Notes: generated from the letters alone by a model not told the origin. 64,000 nucleotides of DNA from Paenarthrobacter histidinolovorans (GCF_014647595.1 NZ_BMPM01000006.1:62001-126000), one strand, 5' to 3'. Positions 25,239 through 33,635 are shown, numbered from the stretch's first letter. A program made the numbers and translations.

Positions 25239-25258
25239 TGAACTGACCAGTCAGTTCA
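25239..25258. promoter_or_regulatory. TetR-type operator of the YhgE unit
   Basis: TGAACTGAC-CA-GTCAGTTCA is a perfect 9-2-9 palindrome 42 bp before the first gene of a unit whose third gene encodes a TetR protein, so autoregulation is likely. Confidence 0.75.
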
Positions 25259-25300
25259 GTTAGACTTTCAGCAGACAACAGTTCTGCGAAAGGCTTCATT

Positions 25301-26122
25301 GTGCTGTCCGTACAGCAACTCCAGATCAACGGCCGCCGGGACGATCTCCTCCCGGCAACGTCGCTTCAGGTCCACCGCGGCGAACTCCTCCTGGTTGCAG
25401 GGGAAGGCCAGGACCAGCGGACTGCCCTGGCTTTGGCCCTGAGCGGCCGCATGAAGCCCAGCAACGGCGTCCTCAGCTGGGACAACACCACCAAGACCAA
25501 GAAGATCAGGCTTGCCAGCGCCCTGGTGGACTCCCCCGGAGTCAACGAACCGGAACAGCATCTCAGCGTCCGGGACCTCGTCACTGAAGACCTGTCCCTC
25601 ATTCCCCGCCGCTACCGTGGCGCACTGCTGAGCAAGCCGTGGCTGAAGGTCAACAGCTTTGAGGACATCGCGGGCCTCTGGATCGAACAGCTTCCCGCCG
25701 GCCGACGCCTTGAGCTGCTGACCGCCCTCGCCCTGGCAGACCCCGCCACCGACCTCCTGGTCATCGACTCCCCCGATCGCCACAGCGCGGATCCCGAAAC
25801 CTGGCTGCCCCGGCTTCAGGCATTGGCGTCCGACGCCGGGCGGCCGCTTGCCGTCGTCGCCGTCGTCAGTGCCCTCCCGGACTACTGGAAGGGCGCCGCG
25901 GCCGTAATCGGCAACTCCGTCACCCATCCCCCTGAACCGGAAGCGGAGCCGACACAGGCACCGGCGCCGGCCGAAGCGGCCGCCGTCGTCGAACCCGCCG
26001 TCGTCGAACCCGCCGTCGTCGAACCCGCCGTCGTCGAGCCCAAAGCCAAACACGCCGCAGACGCAACGCCGGACGTGACTGAAGAACCTGAATCCGAAAA
26101 CCTCCAAAGGACTGCAAAGTGA
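25301..26122 (+). CDS. degenerate ABC-ATPase-like protein partnered with YhgE
   Basis: 273 residues from GTG 25301. The first ~210 residues follow an ABC ATPase layout but have lost catalysis. The P-loop reads GEGQDQRT (34-41), lacking the GxGK core with Arg for Lys. The signature region is LPAGRRLELLTALALA in place of LSGGQ, and Walker B TDLLVIDSPD lacks the catalytic Glu. The C-terminal ~60 residues are low-complexity, with three to four VVEPA repeats from a 15-bp DNA repeat. The stop overlaps the next start as GTGA. It is probably a regulatory or scaffolding pseudo-ATPase for the YhgE membrane protein. Confidence 0.78.
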   Translation: MLSVQQLQINGRRDDLLPATSLQVHRGELLLVAGEGQDQRTALALALSGRMKPSNGVLSWDNTTKTKKIRLASALVDSPGVNEPEQHLSVRDLVTEDLSLIPRRYRGALLSKPWLKVNSFEDIAGLWIEQLPAGRRLELLTALALADPATDLLVIDSPDRHSADPETWLPRLQALASDAGRPLAVVAVVSALPDYWKGAAAVIGNSVTHPPEPEAEPTQAPAPAEAAAVVEPAVVEPAVVEPAVVEPKAKHAADATPDVTEEPESENLQRTAK

Positions 26123-28155
26123 CTGTTCTGCGGCTAGCCCGCTCCGAACTCAAGCGCATGACCGGCGGGCTCCTGCCCAAGCTGACCATCCTCGCCCTGA
26201 CCATGGTTCCGTTGCTGTACGGCGCCGTGTACCTGTACGCGAACTGGGATCCGTACGGCAACCTGAACCAGATCGACGCCGCCTTGGTGGTCGAGGACAC
26301 CGGAGCCACATCGAAGGATGGCACCCAGCTGCAGGCCGGCAAGAAGGTGGCCGACAGCCTGGAAGAAGGCCACGTGTTCAACTGGAAGCAGGTCTCCAGC
26401 GCGGAAGAAGCTGACGCCGGCGTCCGGACGGGTGAGTACGCCTTCGCGTTGCGCATTCCCAAGGACTTCTCGTCGAACCTGGTCTCGCCCGGCAGCTTCG
26501 ACGCCGCCAACCAGGCCATGCTCCACGTCACCACCAACGACGCCAACAACTACCTCCTGAGCACCATCGTGGACAAGCTCACCACGGCCGTGCACTCGAC
26601 AGTGGCCAAGGAAGTGGGCGAAGAAACAGCCAACCAGCTCCTCACCGGCTTCGGTACCATCCACGCGTCGATCGTGAAGGCAGCCGACGGTGCATCGGAG
26701 CTGGCCACGGGCGTCGGGAAGCTCAGCGACGGCGCCGCCACCCTCCACATGGGCACCGGCCAGCTGGTCACCGGCGCGGACCAACTCGTGTCCGGGCAAA
26801 CCCAGCTGCGGGACGGCGCCGTGCAGCTGAAGACCGGCGCCAGCCAGCTGAGCTCCGGCCTCACGGAATTGAAGAACAAGACCGCTACCTTGCCTGCTGA
26901 TTCGCAGAAACTCGCGGACGGCGCAGCCCAGGTGGCAGCAGGAAACGCGGAACTGAACGCCAAGGTACAGGAGGTCGTCGGGCAGTTGGACGCCGCTGAC
27001 AAGGGCCTGCGCAACCGCGTGGTGGAGTCCAACGCGCGGCTCGTGACGGCGGGTGTGCTGACACAGGAGCAGGCCGACAAGGTCCTGGCTGATTTCGATG
27101 CCGCAGCAGCATCCAGCCCGGTGACCGACGCCAAGGCGAAAATCTCCGGTGACGCGGCCAAGATCCAGCAGCTCTCGGACGGTTCGGCAGCTGTGAGCGC
27201 AGGCGCCCAGAAGCTTGCCGGTGCCACGCCAACCCTGACCGACGCCATCTCGCAGGCCGCCGCCGGTGCCGGGCAGTTGAATTCCGGCTCAGCAACCCTG
27301 GCCGCCGGCCAGCAGACCGCTTTGGACGGCGCAGTGAAGCTCGACGACGGCGCCCGCCAACTCGACGACGGTGCGGGGCAACTTGCCAGCGGTGCAGTGA
27401 CCGCTTCCGACGGTTCACACACCTTGGCCACGGAGCTCGCCAAGGGTGCCGGAGAGATCCCCAACCCGAACGATGAACAGAAGAGCAGCGTCTCCAAGGT
27501 CATCGCGGATCCCGTTGCAGTGAACAACGTGTCCCAGGCGAAGGCCGGTTCCTACGGCGCGGGCCTGGCGCCCTTCTTCCTGACCTTGGCCCTTTGGATC
27601 GGCGTGTTCATGCTGGTGCAGGCCATGCGGCCCATCACCCAGCGGGCCCTGGCGTCGAATGCCCCCGCCTGGAAAATCGCCGTCGGAGGCTGGCTGCCGT
27701 TCTTCGTGGTCTCGGTGCTGCAGGCCACCATCCTCACGCTGGTGGTGGACCTCGGACTGGGCTTGAATCCGGCCCACCCGATCGGGATGTGGCTGTTCAT
27801 GCTGGCCGCGGTGATGGCGTTCAGCGCGATCATCCAAGGCATTGTGGCGCTCATGGGTACGCCCGGCAAGTTCGTGGTGCTGATCCTGCTGGTCTTGCAG
27901 CTGGTGTCCTCCGGCGGCACCTTCCCCTGGCAGACCACCCCCATGCCACTGCACGTCGTGCACGAAGTACTGCCCATGGGCTACGTCGTCACGGGCATGC
28001 GACACCTGATCTACGGCGGTGAGCTCAGCATGATCTGGCCTACCGTGCTCGGCCTGCTTGGATACACTTTGCTCGGAGCGGCGCTGTCAACGCTGGCCGT
28101 CCGCAAGCACAAGATGTGGACCTTGAAGACCCTGAAGCCGGAGATCGCAGTATGA
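26119..28155 (+). CDS. YhgE/Pip-family membrane protein
   Basis: 678 residues from GTG 26119. One N-terminal helix (about 18-40, TILALTMVPLLYGAVYLYA) is followed by the YhgE N-domain with NWDPYGNL and AALVVEDTG. A ~250-residue repetitive extracytoplasmic stretch of G-A-x-Q-L-x-x-G heptad-like units follows (GTGQLVTGADQLVSG and similar), then about five C-terminal helices of the ABC-2 permease kind. The family includes the phage infection protein Pip and relatives of type VII-associated EsaA. Substrate or receptor role is unknown. It is flanked by the pseudo-ATPase (GTGA overlap) and TetR (ATGA overlap), so the three are one unit. Confidence 0.9.
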   Translation: MTVLRLARSELKRMTGGLLPKLTILALTMVPLLYGAVYLYANWDPYGNLNQIDAALVVEDTGATSKDGTQLQAGKKVADSLEEGHVFNWKQVSSAEEADAGVRTGEYAFALRIPKDFSSNLVSPGSFDAANQAMLHVTTNDANNYLLSTIVDKLTTAVHSTVAKEVGEETANQLLTGFGTIHASIVKAADGASELATGVGKLSDGAATLHMGTGQLVTGADQLVSGQTQLRDGAVQLKTGASQLSSGLTELKNKTATLPADSQKLADGAAQVAAGNAELNAKVQEVVGQLDAADKGLRNRVVESNARLVTAGVLTQEQADKVLADFDAAAASSPVTDAKAKISGDAAKIQQLSDGSAAVSAGAQKLAGATPTLTDAISQAAAGAGQLNSGSATLAAGQQTALDGAVKLDDGARQLDDGAGQLASGAVTASDGSHTLATELAKGAGEIPNPNDEQKSSVSKVIADPVAVNNVSQAKAGSYGAGLAPFFLTLALWIGVFMLVQAMRPITQRALASNAPAWKIAVGGWLPFFVVSVLQATILTLVVDLGLGLNPAHPIGMWLFMLAAVMAFSAIIQGIVALMGTPGKFVVLILLVLQLVSSGGTFPWQTTPMPLHVVHEVLPMGYVVTGMRHLIYGGELSMIWPTVLGLLGYTLLGAALSTLAVRKHKMWTLKTLKPEIAV

Positions 28156-28784
28156 GCACCAACGAGCCGGCCCCTTCCGGCACTGCGGAGAAGAAGCTGC
28201 GCCCGGGGCGTACCAACGCCACCAAGCAGCGCCTGTTCGAGGCCTCCATGGAACTGATCGGCGAACGTGGCGCTGCGGGAGTGACCGTGGACGAAATCGC
28301 GGCAGCCGCAGGAGTGTCCAAGGGCACGGTGTACTACAACTTCGGCAGCAAGTCGGACCTGATCGCGCAGCTTCTGCGGCACGGCGTGGACATCATGCTG
28401 GTCAGGCTCCAGGACGTGCAGGGGCAAAGCAGTGATCCGCTGGAATCCATGAAGAACATGGTGGCCCAGGCCATGGAATTCATGGACGACTACCCGTCCT
28501 TCGCCCGGCTCTGGGTCAGCGAAAACTGGCGGACGCCCGGCGAGTGGAGCGCTGTTTTCACGGAACTCCGCGCAGAGCTGTTGGCCGTGATCGGTTCCGC
28601 GGTGGAACGCGTCGCCGCCGGCTACAAGGTTGACCAGAACATCGTCCGGGGCAGCCTGGAAGCAGCCATCTTCGGGGCCATCTTCGTAGTGGGCCTGGAC
28701 CGGCAAACGTACAACCCGGAGCGGACCCGTGAGCAAAGCGTGGCCGCGGTGATGACCATCATGCACGGGTACGTCATCAAGTAA
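28152..28784 (+). CDS. TetR-family regulator of the YhgE unit
   Basis: 210 residues from ATG 28152 (ATGA overlap with yhgE). The N-terminal helix-turn-helix is clear (VTVDEIAAAAGVSKGTVYYNF, split at the recognition helix GVSKGTVYYNF). The C-terminal part is a variable all-helical ligand domain with a TetR_C-like WRTPGEW segment. It most likely represses its own unit through the 20-bp palindrome at 25239-25258. The inducing ligand is unknown. Confidence 0.9.
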   Translation: MSTNEPAPSGTAEKKLRPGRTNATKQRLFEASMELIGERGAAGVTVDEIAAAAGVSKGTVYYNFGSKSDLIAQLLRHGVDIMLVRLQDVQGQSSDPLESMKNMVAQAMEFMDDYPSFARLWVSENWRTPGEWSAVFTELRAELLAVIGSAVERVAAGYKVDQNIVRGSLEAAIFGAIFVVGLDRQTYNPERTREQSVAAVMTIMHGYVIK

Positions 28785-28794
28785 CTTCAAGCAC

Positions 28795-28855
28795 GTTGTG
28801 AGGCCCAGTCTGCGGGGTATGGCGTGCTCATAGCCTGCTCAGCGGGCCCCGCAAC
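28795..28855. repeat. dispersed palindromic element, copy 3
   Basis: GTTGTGAGGCCCAGTCTGCGG and CCTGCTCAGCGGGCCCCGCAAC face each other 11 bp after the TetR stop. Pairing is imperfect (about 16 of 21 positions), suggesting an older copy. It may act as a terminator. Confidence 0.75.
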
Positions 28856-28916
28856 GGTATGCAACTGCAATGTACGACGGCGTGGCGTGGCCGCTTGGTC
28901 GGCGATGATTAACCTC

Positions 28917-29546
28917 ATGCGTCACATGGGGAACAGCGGGAAGCTTGCGGTAGTGGCGGCCTTCGTGTCCTTGGGACTGCTGGTGATGGCTGCCGTGGTG
29001 CTTGAGGAATTGGTGTTGTACCTGTTCCTGGGAAGCGTGCTGCTCTGCTACCTGGCTTCCCTGGTCCAGGTCTTCAACCGGCGGCGGTACCTGGTGATTT
29101 TTCTCGGCGCCATCGGAACCAGCCTGTTCATCGGTTGCAGCATCGCCTTCCTGCGGATGTGGGGCATCGCGTTCACCCAGGATGCCAACGCTTTGGGCAG
29201 TGCGGTAAGCACCAAGGACTCCGACATCTACTTCTACCTGGCGGCCCTTGCTGGGGTGGGAACACTCGCCGTGTTGTTCCTCGGAGCCGTGGTGCCGTCG
29301 TTCGGTTCCAGGGCAGCTGCTCCCGCGAAACGGCCCGCCCCTGCGGCAAAGAAGCGGCCGGCGCCGCGCACGCCCGCTTCCCGCCCCGCGCAGGCCAGGC
29401 GCCCGGTTGCCACGGCTCAACGTCCTGCCGCCACTGGAAAGCCGCCTGCCGCGAAGCGCCCCGCACCCTCCCGCACGCCAGCCACCGCAGCCAAGCGGCC
29501 GGCGTCGAACGCTCCCGCCCAACGCAAGGCAGCCCCCAAACGCTAA
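28917..29546 (+). CDS. small membrane protein with basic Pro/Ala/Lys-rich tail
   Basis: 209 residues from ATG 28917; ATG 28905 is also possible and neither has a clear ribosome site. Residues ~8-70 form two or three helices (LAVVAAFVSLGLLVMAAVVL; YLVIFLGAIGTSLFIGC) and another lies near 115-135 (YLAALAGVGTLAVLFLG). The last ~75 residues are a disordered RPA/KRP-rich tail (PAAKKRPAPRTPASRP). Such tails often bind DNA, RNA or cell-wall polymers, but nothing identifies a function. Palindromic elements flank it on both sides. Confidence 0.7.
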   Translation: MRHMGNSGKLAVVAAFVSLGLLVMAAVVLEELVLYLFLGSVLLCYLASLVQVFNRRRYLVIFLGAIGTSLFIGCSIAFLRMWGIAFTQDANALGSAVSTKDSDIYFYLAALAGVGTLAVLFLGAVVPSFGSRAAAPAKRPAPAAKKRPAPRTPASRPAQARRPVATAQRPAATGKPPAAKRPAPSRTPATAAKRPASNAPAQRKAAPKR

Positions 29547-29555
29547 CGCCCCTGC

Positions 29556-29616
29556 GTTGCGAGGCCCGCTCTGCGCGCTTGCGCCAGGTTTAGACGCGCA
29601 GAGCGGGCCCCACAAC
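29556..29616. repeat. dispersed palindromic element, copy 4
   Basis: GTTGCGAGGCCCGCTCTGCG and CGCAGAGCGGGCCCCACAAC form a near-perfect 22-bp stem (29556-29577 with 29595-29616). The minus-strand EamA gene ends inside it: its last six residues and TAA stop come from the element. Confidence 0.88.
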
Positions 29617-30501
29617 GGGCGCGTCCGGGCGTTTTCGTGAGACACCCAGCACCGCCGTCGCGACGCCGAGCAGCAGGATGAAGCCACCGGTGATTTCGGC
29701 GGGGGTCGGGATTTCGTTCAGGACAAGCCATGCGGCCGTCATGCCCACCACCGGGACCAACAGCGTGAAAGGCACGACGTCGGAACTCGGGTACAGCGAC
29801 AACAGCCGGTTCCAGATGCCGTAACCGACCAATGAAGCAAACACCGCCGTATAGATCGCGCTCAGGACGGTGGCCGGTTGGAGGTCGGTGAGCGTGCTCC
29901 ACACGACTCCGGGCCCGTCCGCCAGCAGCGACAACCCGGCCAGCGGCAGCGGCACCACAGCGCCTGACCACACCACCAGCCCCAGGCCCGAGGCCGCTTT
30001 GGAATGGCGCGCCACCACGTTTCCCACGGCCCAGGACAGCGCGGCCGCGAGCACAATCATGAGCGGCAGCACGGGTGCCACAGCACTGCGGCCCAGCGCC
30101 ACGACGGCCAGGCCGGCGATCCCAAGCGCAACACCGGCCATTTGCCTCCGGCTGGGCTTCTCACCGAGGAAGCGCGCCGCGAGCAGCACCGTGAACAGCA
30201 CCTGCGCCTGCAGCACCAAGGACGCCAGGCCTGCCGGCATCCCCAACGCCATGCCGAGGTACAGGAGACCGAACTGCCCGGCACTCATGAACAGCCCGAC
30301 GCCGACGATCGGTTTCCAGCCGACGTCCGGTTTCCGGATGAAGAAGATGAAAGGAAAGACGACCAGCAGGAAACGCATGGCCACGAAGAGCAGTGGGGGG
30401 ACGTCCCTGCCGTTCGTGTGCAGGCCAAGGTCGATGGCGACGAAGTTGATGCCCCAGAGAATGGCGACCAGCACGGCAAGGAAGGAATGGCGAAGGTTCA
30501 C
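29590..30501 (-). CDS. EamA/DMT-family transporter
   Basis: 303 residues from GTG 30501 (first residues NLRHSFLAVLVAILWGIN). Ten hydrophobic helices in two EamA repeats are visible; the first repeat opens with AILWGINFVAIDLG and the second with AALSWAVGNVVARHS. Family members export amino acids or metabolites across the cytoplasmic membrane. It is divergent from a LysR regulator, a usual pairing for an exporter and its ligand-sensing activator. Its C-terminus (GPALRV and stop) is encoded by the palindromic element at 29556-29616. Confidence 0.87.
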   Translation of the reverse strand: MNLRHSFLAVLVAILWGINFVAIDLGLHTNGRDVPPLLFVAMRFLLVVFPFIFFIRKPDVGWKPIVGVGLFMSAGQFGLLYLGMALGMPAGLASLVLQAQVLFTVLLAARFLGEKPSRRQMAGVALGIAGLAVVALGRSAVAPVLPLMIVLAAALSWAVGNVVARHSKAASGLGLVVWSGAVVPLPLAGLSLLADGPGVVWSTLTDLQPATVLSAIYTAVFASLVGYGIWNRLLSLYPSSDVVPFTLLVPVVGMTAAWLVLNEIPTPAEITGGFILLLGVATAVLGVSRKRPDAPVVGPALRV

Positions 30502-30524
30502 AAGTACACTCTGACGCCCATTGC

Positions 30525-30576
30525 CATGAAGCACCAGCGTTGAATTCAGCAATAAACCAAGTAGATTTGCTTCATG
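30525..30576. promoter_or_regulatory. inverted repeat in the EamA/LysR divergent spacer
   Basis: CATGAAGCA (30525-30533) and TGCTTCATG (30568-30576) are perfect complements 34 bp apart; the second overlaps the LysR start codon. It is a candidate pair of LysR contact sites. Confidence 0.4.
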
Positions 30577-31485
30577 ATCGATATCTCGGCTCTGCGGGCA
30601 TTGGTAGCGGTTGAACAGCATGGTTCCGTAGTGGCTGCCTCGGACGTCATGGGCTACAGTCCCTCGGCGGTTTCCCAGCAGATCAAGAAGCTGGAGAAGC
30701 AGACCGGCGTGGCTGTCCTGGAGCGAAACGGCCGCGGCGTTCTGCTGACAGAGCGGGGGCTGGCGCTGGCAGGATACGGCCGGCGGATCATGGGCGAACT
30801 CGAGGAGCTCCAGGCAACCCTCCTGGCCGATCCTGCGAAACCATCCGGGCTCCTGCGGCTGGTGGCTTTCTCCACTGCCTGCCGTGGCCTGGTGGGGCCG
30901 GTGCTGGGGCGGATGGCAGCCATGCACTCCGCGCTGGACATCACCGTACTGGCGGAGGATCCGCGTGAAGCTGTGCAGCGGGTGGCCTCAGGCGAGGCCG
31001 AACTGGCCGTGGTCCACAACTGGAACTCGGTCCCACTGGTCATACCGGAGAACCTCGTGCACGAGGACCTCTGCATCGACCAGGCCGATGTCCTCGTCAA
31101 CAGCACCCACGCACTCGCGGCGCGTTCCGCCGTCGAGCGCGAAGACCTGCTGGACGAGACCTGGATCAGCACTCCGGCGGGAGCCATCTGCAATGAGGCG
31201 TTGCTGCAGATCTTCGCAGGACTCGGCCGTGTGCCAAACATCCGCGTTTACGACCCTGATTTTTCCACCCATGTGGCCATGGTCGAACAGGGCGTGGCGA
31301 TCGCGCTGGTCCCCCGGCTGGGCCGGCCCGCCCTGCCTCCCGGCGTGGTGGCCATACCCGTGGTCAGACCCACCCAGCAGCGCTCCGTGGGAATCGTGTA
31401 CAGAAAGACCATGACGGCCAGCCCCAACATCCGGCACGTTGTCCGCCTGCTGCGTGAAGTGGCTGCTGAGGAACTTCCCGGATAG
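30574..31485 (+). CDS. LysR-family transcriptional regulator
   Basis: 303 residues. The N-terminal HTH (SVVAASDVMGYSPSAVSQQIKKLE) and linker helix are followed by a periplasmic-binding-protein-like effector domain (LLRLVAFSTACRGLVGPVL... LVPRLGRP). It is transcribed away from the EamA transporter 72 bp apart, so it most likely controls that gene and itself. ATG 30574 fits the usual short N-terminus before the HTH (MIDISALRALVAV). The ligand is unknown. Confidence 0.9.
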   Translation: MIDISALRALVAVEQHGSVVAASDVMGYSPSAVSQQIKKLEKQTGVAVLERNGRGVLLTERGLALAGYGRRIMGELEELQATLLADPAKPSGLLRLVAFSTACRGLVGPVLGRMAAMHSALDITVLAEDPREAVQRVASGEAELAVVHNWNSVPLVIPENLVHEDLCIDQADVLVNSTHALAARSAVEREDLLDETWISTPAGAICNEALLQIFAGLGRVPNIRVYDPDFSTHVAMVEQGVAIALVPRLGRPALPPGVVAIPVVRPTQQRSVGIVYRKTMTASPNIRHVVRLLREVAAEELPG

Positions 31486-31491
31486 CAGGAG

Positions 31492-32016
31492 CTAGTGGCG
31501 GGGCACCGTGAAGTGCGTTAGCCGGGCATCCTGCCCGTCGAGCTCGGCCCAGGACTTTTCCGTTTCCATGACCGTCAACGCACTGGTTGGGTAGCGGGTA
31601 GCCGCATCCATGTAGGCGTCATGGTCGGAATCGCGAGAGGCCAGGTGCATGGCAAGGTCCTGCACGCCCGGCATATGCGAGATAACCATGAGCGTTGTGA
31701 CGGTGTCCGGAACGTGATTGATGACCGTCAGCATGCGGTTGGCGGAAGCGGAATAGAGGCCGTCTTCGAGTTTGGGCGTGGGCGCCTTCTCCCCCAGCTC
31801 GTCGCACACCCAAGTGCAGGTCTGGCGCGTCCTCAGGGCTGATGAACAGAGGATGAAGTCCGGAACCACACCGTGCTTGAGCAACCACTTGCCGGCGAGC
31901 GGCGCCTCGCGGTGTCCACGCTCCTCCAGCGGACGCTCATGATCCGGCACGCCTGTGGGCCAGTCGGCCTTGGCATGGCGCATTATCACAAGCCGCTTGA
32001 TGTGATGGTCACTCAT
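31492..32016 (-). CDS. sixA: SixA-like histidine phosphatase
   Basis: 174 residues. The RHG motif is MRHAKADWP (R13, H14 nucleophile) near the start, with the second Arg in SSALRTRQT and the second His in ISHMPGV. Length and motif match SixA phosphohistidine phosphatases, which remove phosphate from His-phosphorylated proteins. It ends 6 bp from the convergent LysR stop. The real substrate in actinobacteria is not established. Confidence 0.85.
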   Translation of the reverse strand: MSDHHIKRLVIMRHAKADWPTGVPDHERPLEERGHREAPLAGKWLLKHGVVPDFILCSSALRTRQTCTWVCDELGEKAPTPKLEDGLYSASANRMLTVINHVPDTVTTLMVISHMPGVQDLAMHLASRDSDHDAYMDAATRYPTSALTVMETEKSWAELDGQDARLTHFTVPRH

Positions 32017-32177
32017 GCAATAACCCTATCCGGAGCAGGCCCCCGTGGCTTCCCGACCTTCTTTGGAAGCAGAACAGCCGTGGGGCAACCTGATGCGGTT
32101 GCCAAGGGGTTTTCCGCACATCAAAGAGGGTCAGCAGCCCACGCGCCGTCGCCGAGGAATCGTCCCGCTAAAGCAAA

Positions 32178-32211
32178 AAGCGCCCGCCTCCTCACCGGAG
32201 ACGGGCGCTTT
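32178..32211. terminator. terminator downstream of the orphan winged-helix gene
   Basis: AAAGCGCCCG (32178-32187) pairs with CGGGCGCTTT (32202-32211), with an inner CTCC/GGAG pair. It is flanked by A-rich sequence on the left, which gives a U-run for minus-strand transcripts. It lies 46 bp past the winged-helix gene stop. Confidence 0.75.
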
Positions 32212-32224
32212 CGACGCTGTACTG

Positions 32225-32268
32225 CTTAGATGCAGTGCTACTTAGATGCAGTGCTACTTAGATGGAGT
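32225..32268. repeat. 16-bp tandem repeat spanning the winged-helix gene stop
   Basis: CTTAGATGCAGTGCTA occurs at 32225-32240 and 32241-32256, with a third partial copy at 32257-32268 that contains the gene's stop codon (TAA on minus, 32258-32260). Slippage has copied the stop-codon neighbourhood. Confidence 0.85.
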
Positions 32269-33124
32269 ATTCCGGAGCAGCCCAGACGATGACCTCGGGG
32301 TGCTCGTAGAAGCGGTAACCCTGCCCACGGACGGTGCGCACGGTGTTGGCCAGGCGGCCCAGCTTGGAGCGGAGGCGGCGGATGTGGACGTCGATGGTGC
32401 GCTCGTTCGGCACCTCTTCGGCGTTGCGCCACAGTCCTTCAAGCAGTTCGTCGCGGCCCACGGTGCGGGTGCCGTTTTCGACGAGGTAGTTCAGAAGCTC
32501 GAATTCCTTGAACGTCAGGTTCAACGACTCGCCATCCAGGTGCACTTCGCGCCGGGCAAGATCAATCAGCACACCTGAAGGGCGGGCTTCCTGCTGCGGT
32601 GCCGGCCGTGCCGCTTCCGCACGCTGGCGGGAGGCCACGGTGGGGTCGCCGAAGGTGGAACGCACGACGTCGAGCGCGGACCCGGGTGCCCCGGCGGGGG
32701 CCACGGCGACGGCCGCGTAGCTCTCGGCACCGGTCACGAGTGACTGCGCGTACGCCCGGATTTCCTGGGCAAGCTTGGCAATGGAGGTTCCAGCCGCAGC
32801 TGCGGTCTCTTCGTCAATACCCATGTACAGCACGAAACCGCGGGCCACGTTGTCGTTGGCTACGGGGCGGAGCCTGTCCGACTGGGCGATCACCGGGGTG
32901 GGCGCAGTCATGGGTGCCGGCTCGGCGGTGGGTACTGCACGCAACTGGCCGTAGGAGTTGGGGTTGTAGCCCTGCGGCACGTACCCGGGAGCCTGCTGGC
33001 CGGCGCCTTGCTGGGCGGGGGCGTAGCCGGGGCGGTTGCCAAAACCGGGGCGGAGCCCGGCGTTCGACGCGGCCTTGTTGGCGTTACGGACGGAGATGTG
33101 GACGTATCCGGATGCAACTGACAT
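32258..33124 (-). CDS. orphan winged-helix regulator (OmpR-type DNA-binding domain, no receiver)
   Basis: 288 residues from ATG 33124 (GAGGTAAG upstream). Residues ~1-80 are Pro/Gly/Gln-rich and probably disordered. Residues ~85-150 form an unassigned alpha/beta segment (VARGFVLYMGIDEETAAAAG) where a receiver would normally be, but no phospho-Asp pocket is visible. Residues ~185-280 are a Trans_reg_C winged helix (FKEFELLNYLVENGTRTV; NERTIDVHIRRLRSKLG; VRTVRGQGYRF). With no kinase next to it, control is probably not by phosphorylation. Three CGAATGC words upstream may be its own sites. Confidence 0.82.
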   Translation of the reverse strand: MSVASGYVHISVRNANKAASNAGLRPGFGNRPGYAPAQQGAGQQAPGYVPQGYNPNSYGQLRAVPTAEPAPMTAPTPVIAQSDRLRPVANDNVARGFVLYMGIDEETAAAAGTSIAKLAQEIRAYAQSLVTGAESYAAVAVAPAGAPGSALDVVRSTFGDPTVASRQRAEAARPAPQQEARPSGVLIDLARREVHLDGESLNLTFKEFELLNYLVENGTRTVGRDELLEGLWRNAEEVPNERTIDVHIRRLRSKLGRLANTVRTVRGQGYRFYEHPEVIVWAAPEYSI

Positions 33125-33165
33125 GGAGTGCTTACCTCAAAAGTGAATAGCCGTCATCGCGGCTT

Positions 33166-33270
33166 CGAATGCTGAATGTCCCCGCAATGAGTTTGGGGAG
33201 GGGCGCCCAACGCTGGGCTAGGGGGCGAATGCCTGAAACTTCTTGGGGTGGAAAGTTAGGCTTGCATTCG
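33166..33270. promoter_or_regulatory. three CGAATGC words upstream of the winged-helix gene
   Basis: CGAATGC at 33166-33172 and 33226-33232 and its complement GCATTCG at 33264-33270 lie 42-146 bp upstream of the start. OmpR-type domains bind short repeated words, so autoregulation is possible. Confidence 0.35.
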
Positions 33271-33430
33271 ACAACAGCGGTCATCATGGCCAGCGGGTGT
33301 GCTGGACCAGGTTGCTGCGGCTGCAGGTGCTGTTGAGTTCTTGTTCACATTGGAAGTGTGCAACGTAACAATGGCAACACGCAAGTAACAAAGCGTCGAA
33401 CCGTCCACATTTTGAGACGTAGAGGTCTAT

Positions 33431-33446
33431 TGTGCTGCAAATCACA
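33431..33446. promoter_or_regulatory. CRP/GlxR-like site
   Basis: TGTGC-TGCAAA-TCACA matches TGTGA-N6-TCACA with one mismatch. It is 307 bp upstream of the winged-helix gene. Confidence 0.4.
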
Positions 33447-33597
33447 ATTCCGCAGGGCCCTAAAATGAACGTCCTTTCATTCGCCGGAATGAAGAAATAT
33501 AGGCCTTCCAGTGAATTTTCTTCGGCTGATCGGGCATGATTCGCACACTCACGGACGTGATCGCAGCTGATGCGGAATCTCACGTTCTGAAACAGTT

Positions 33598-33635
33598 GTT
33601 GTCCAATCGCCGCCGGACAACCGCTCGAATTTTTT
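33598..33635 (+). terminator. plus-strand terminator-like hairpin with no assigned gene
   Basis: GTTGTCC (33598-33604) pairs with GGACAAC (33615-33621), and a run of six T at 33630-33635 follows. No plus-strand gene precedes it within 2 kb. Confidence 0.45.
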
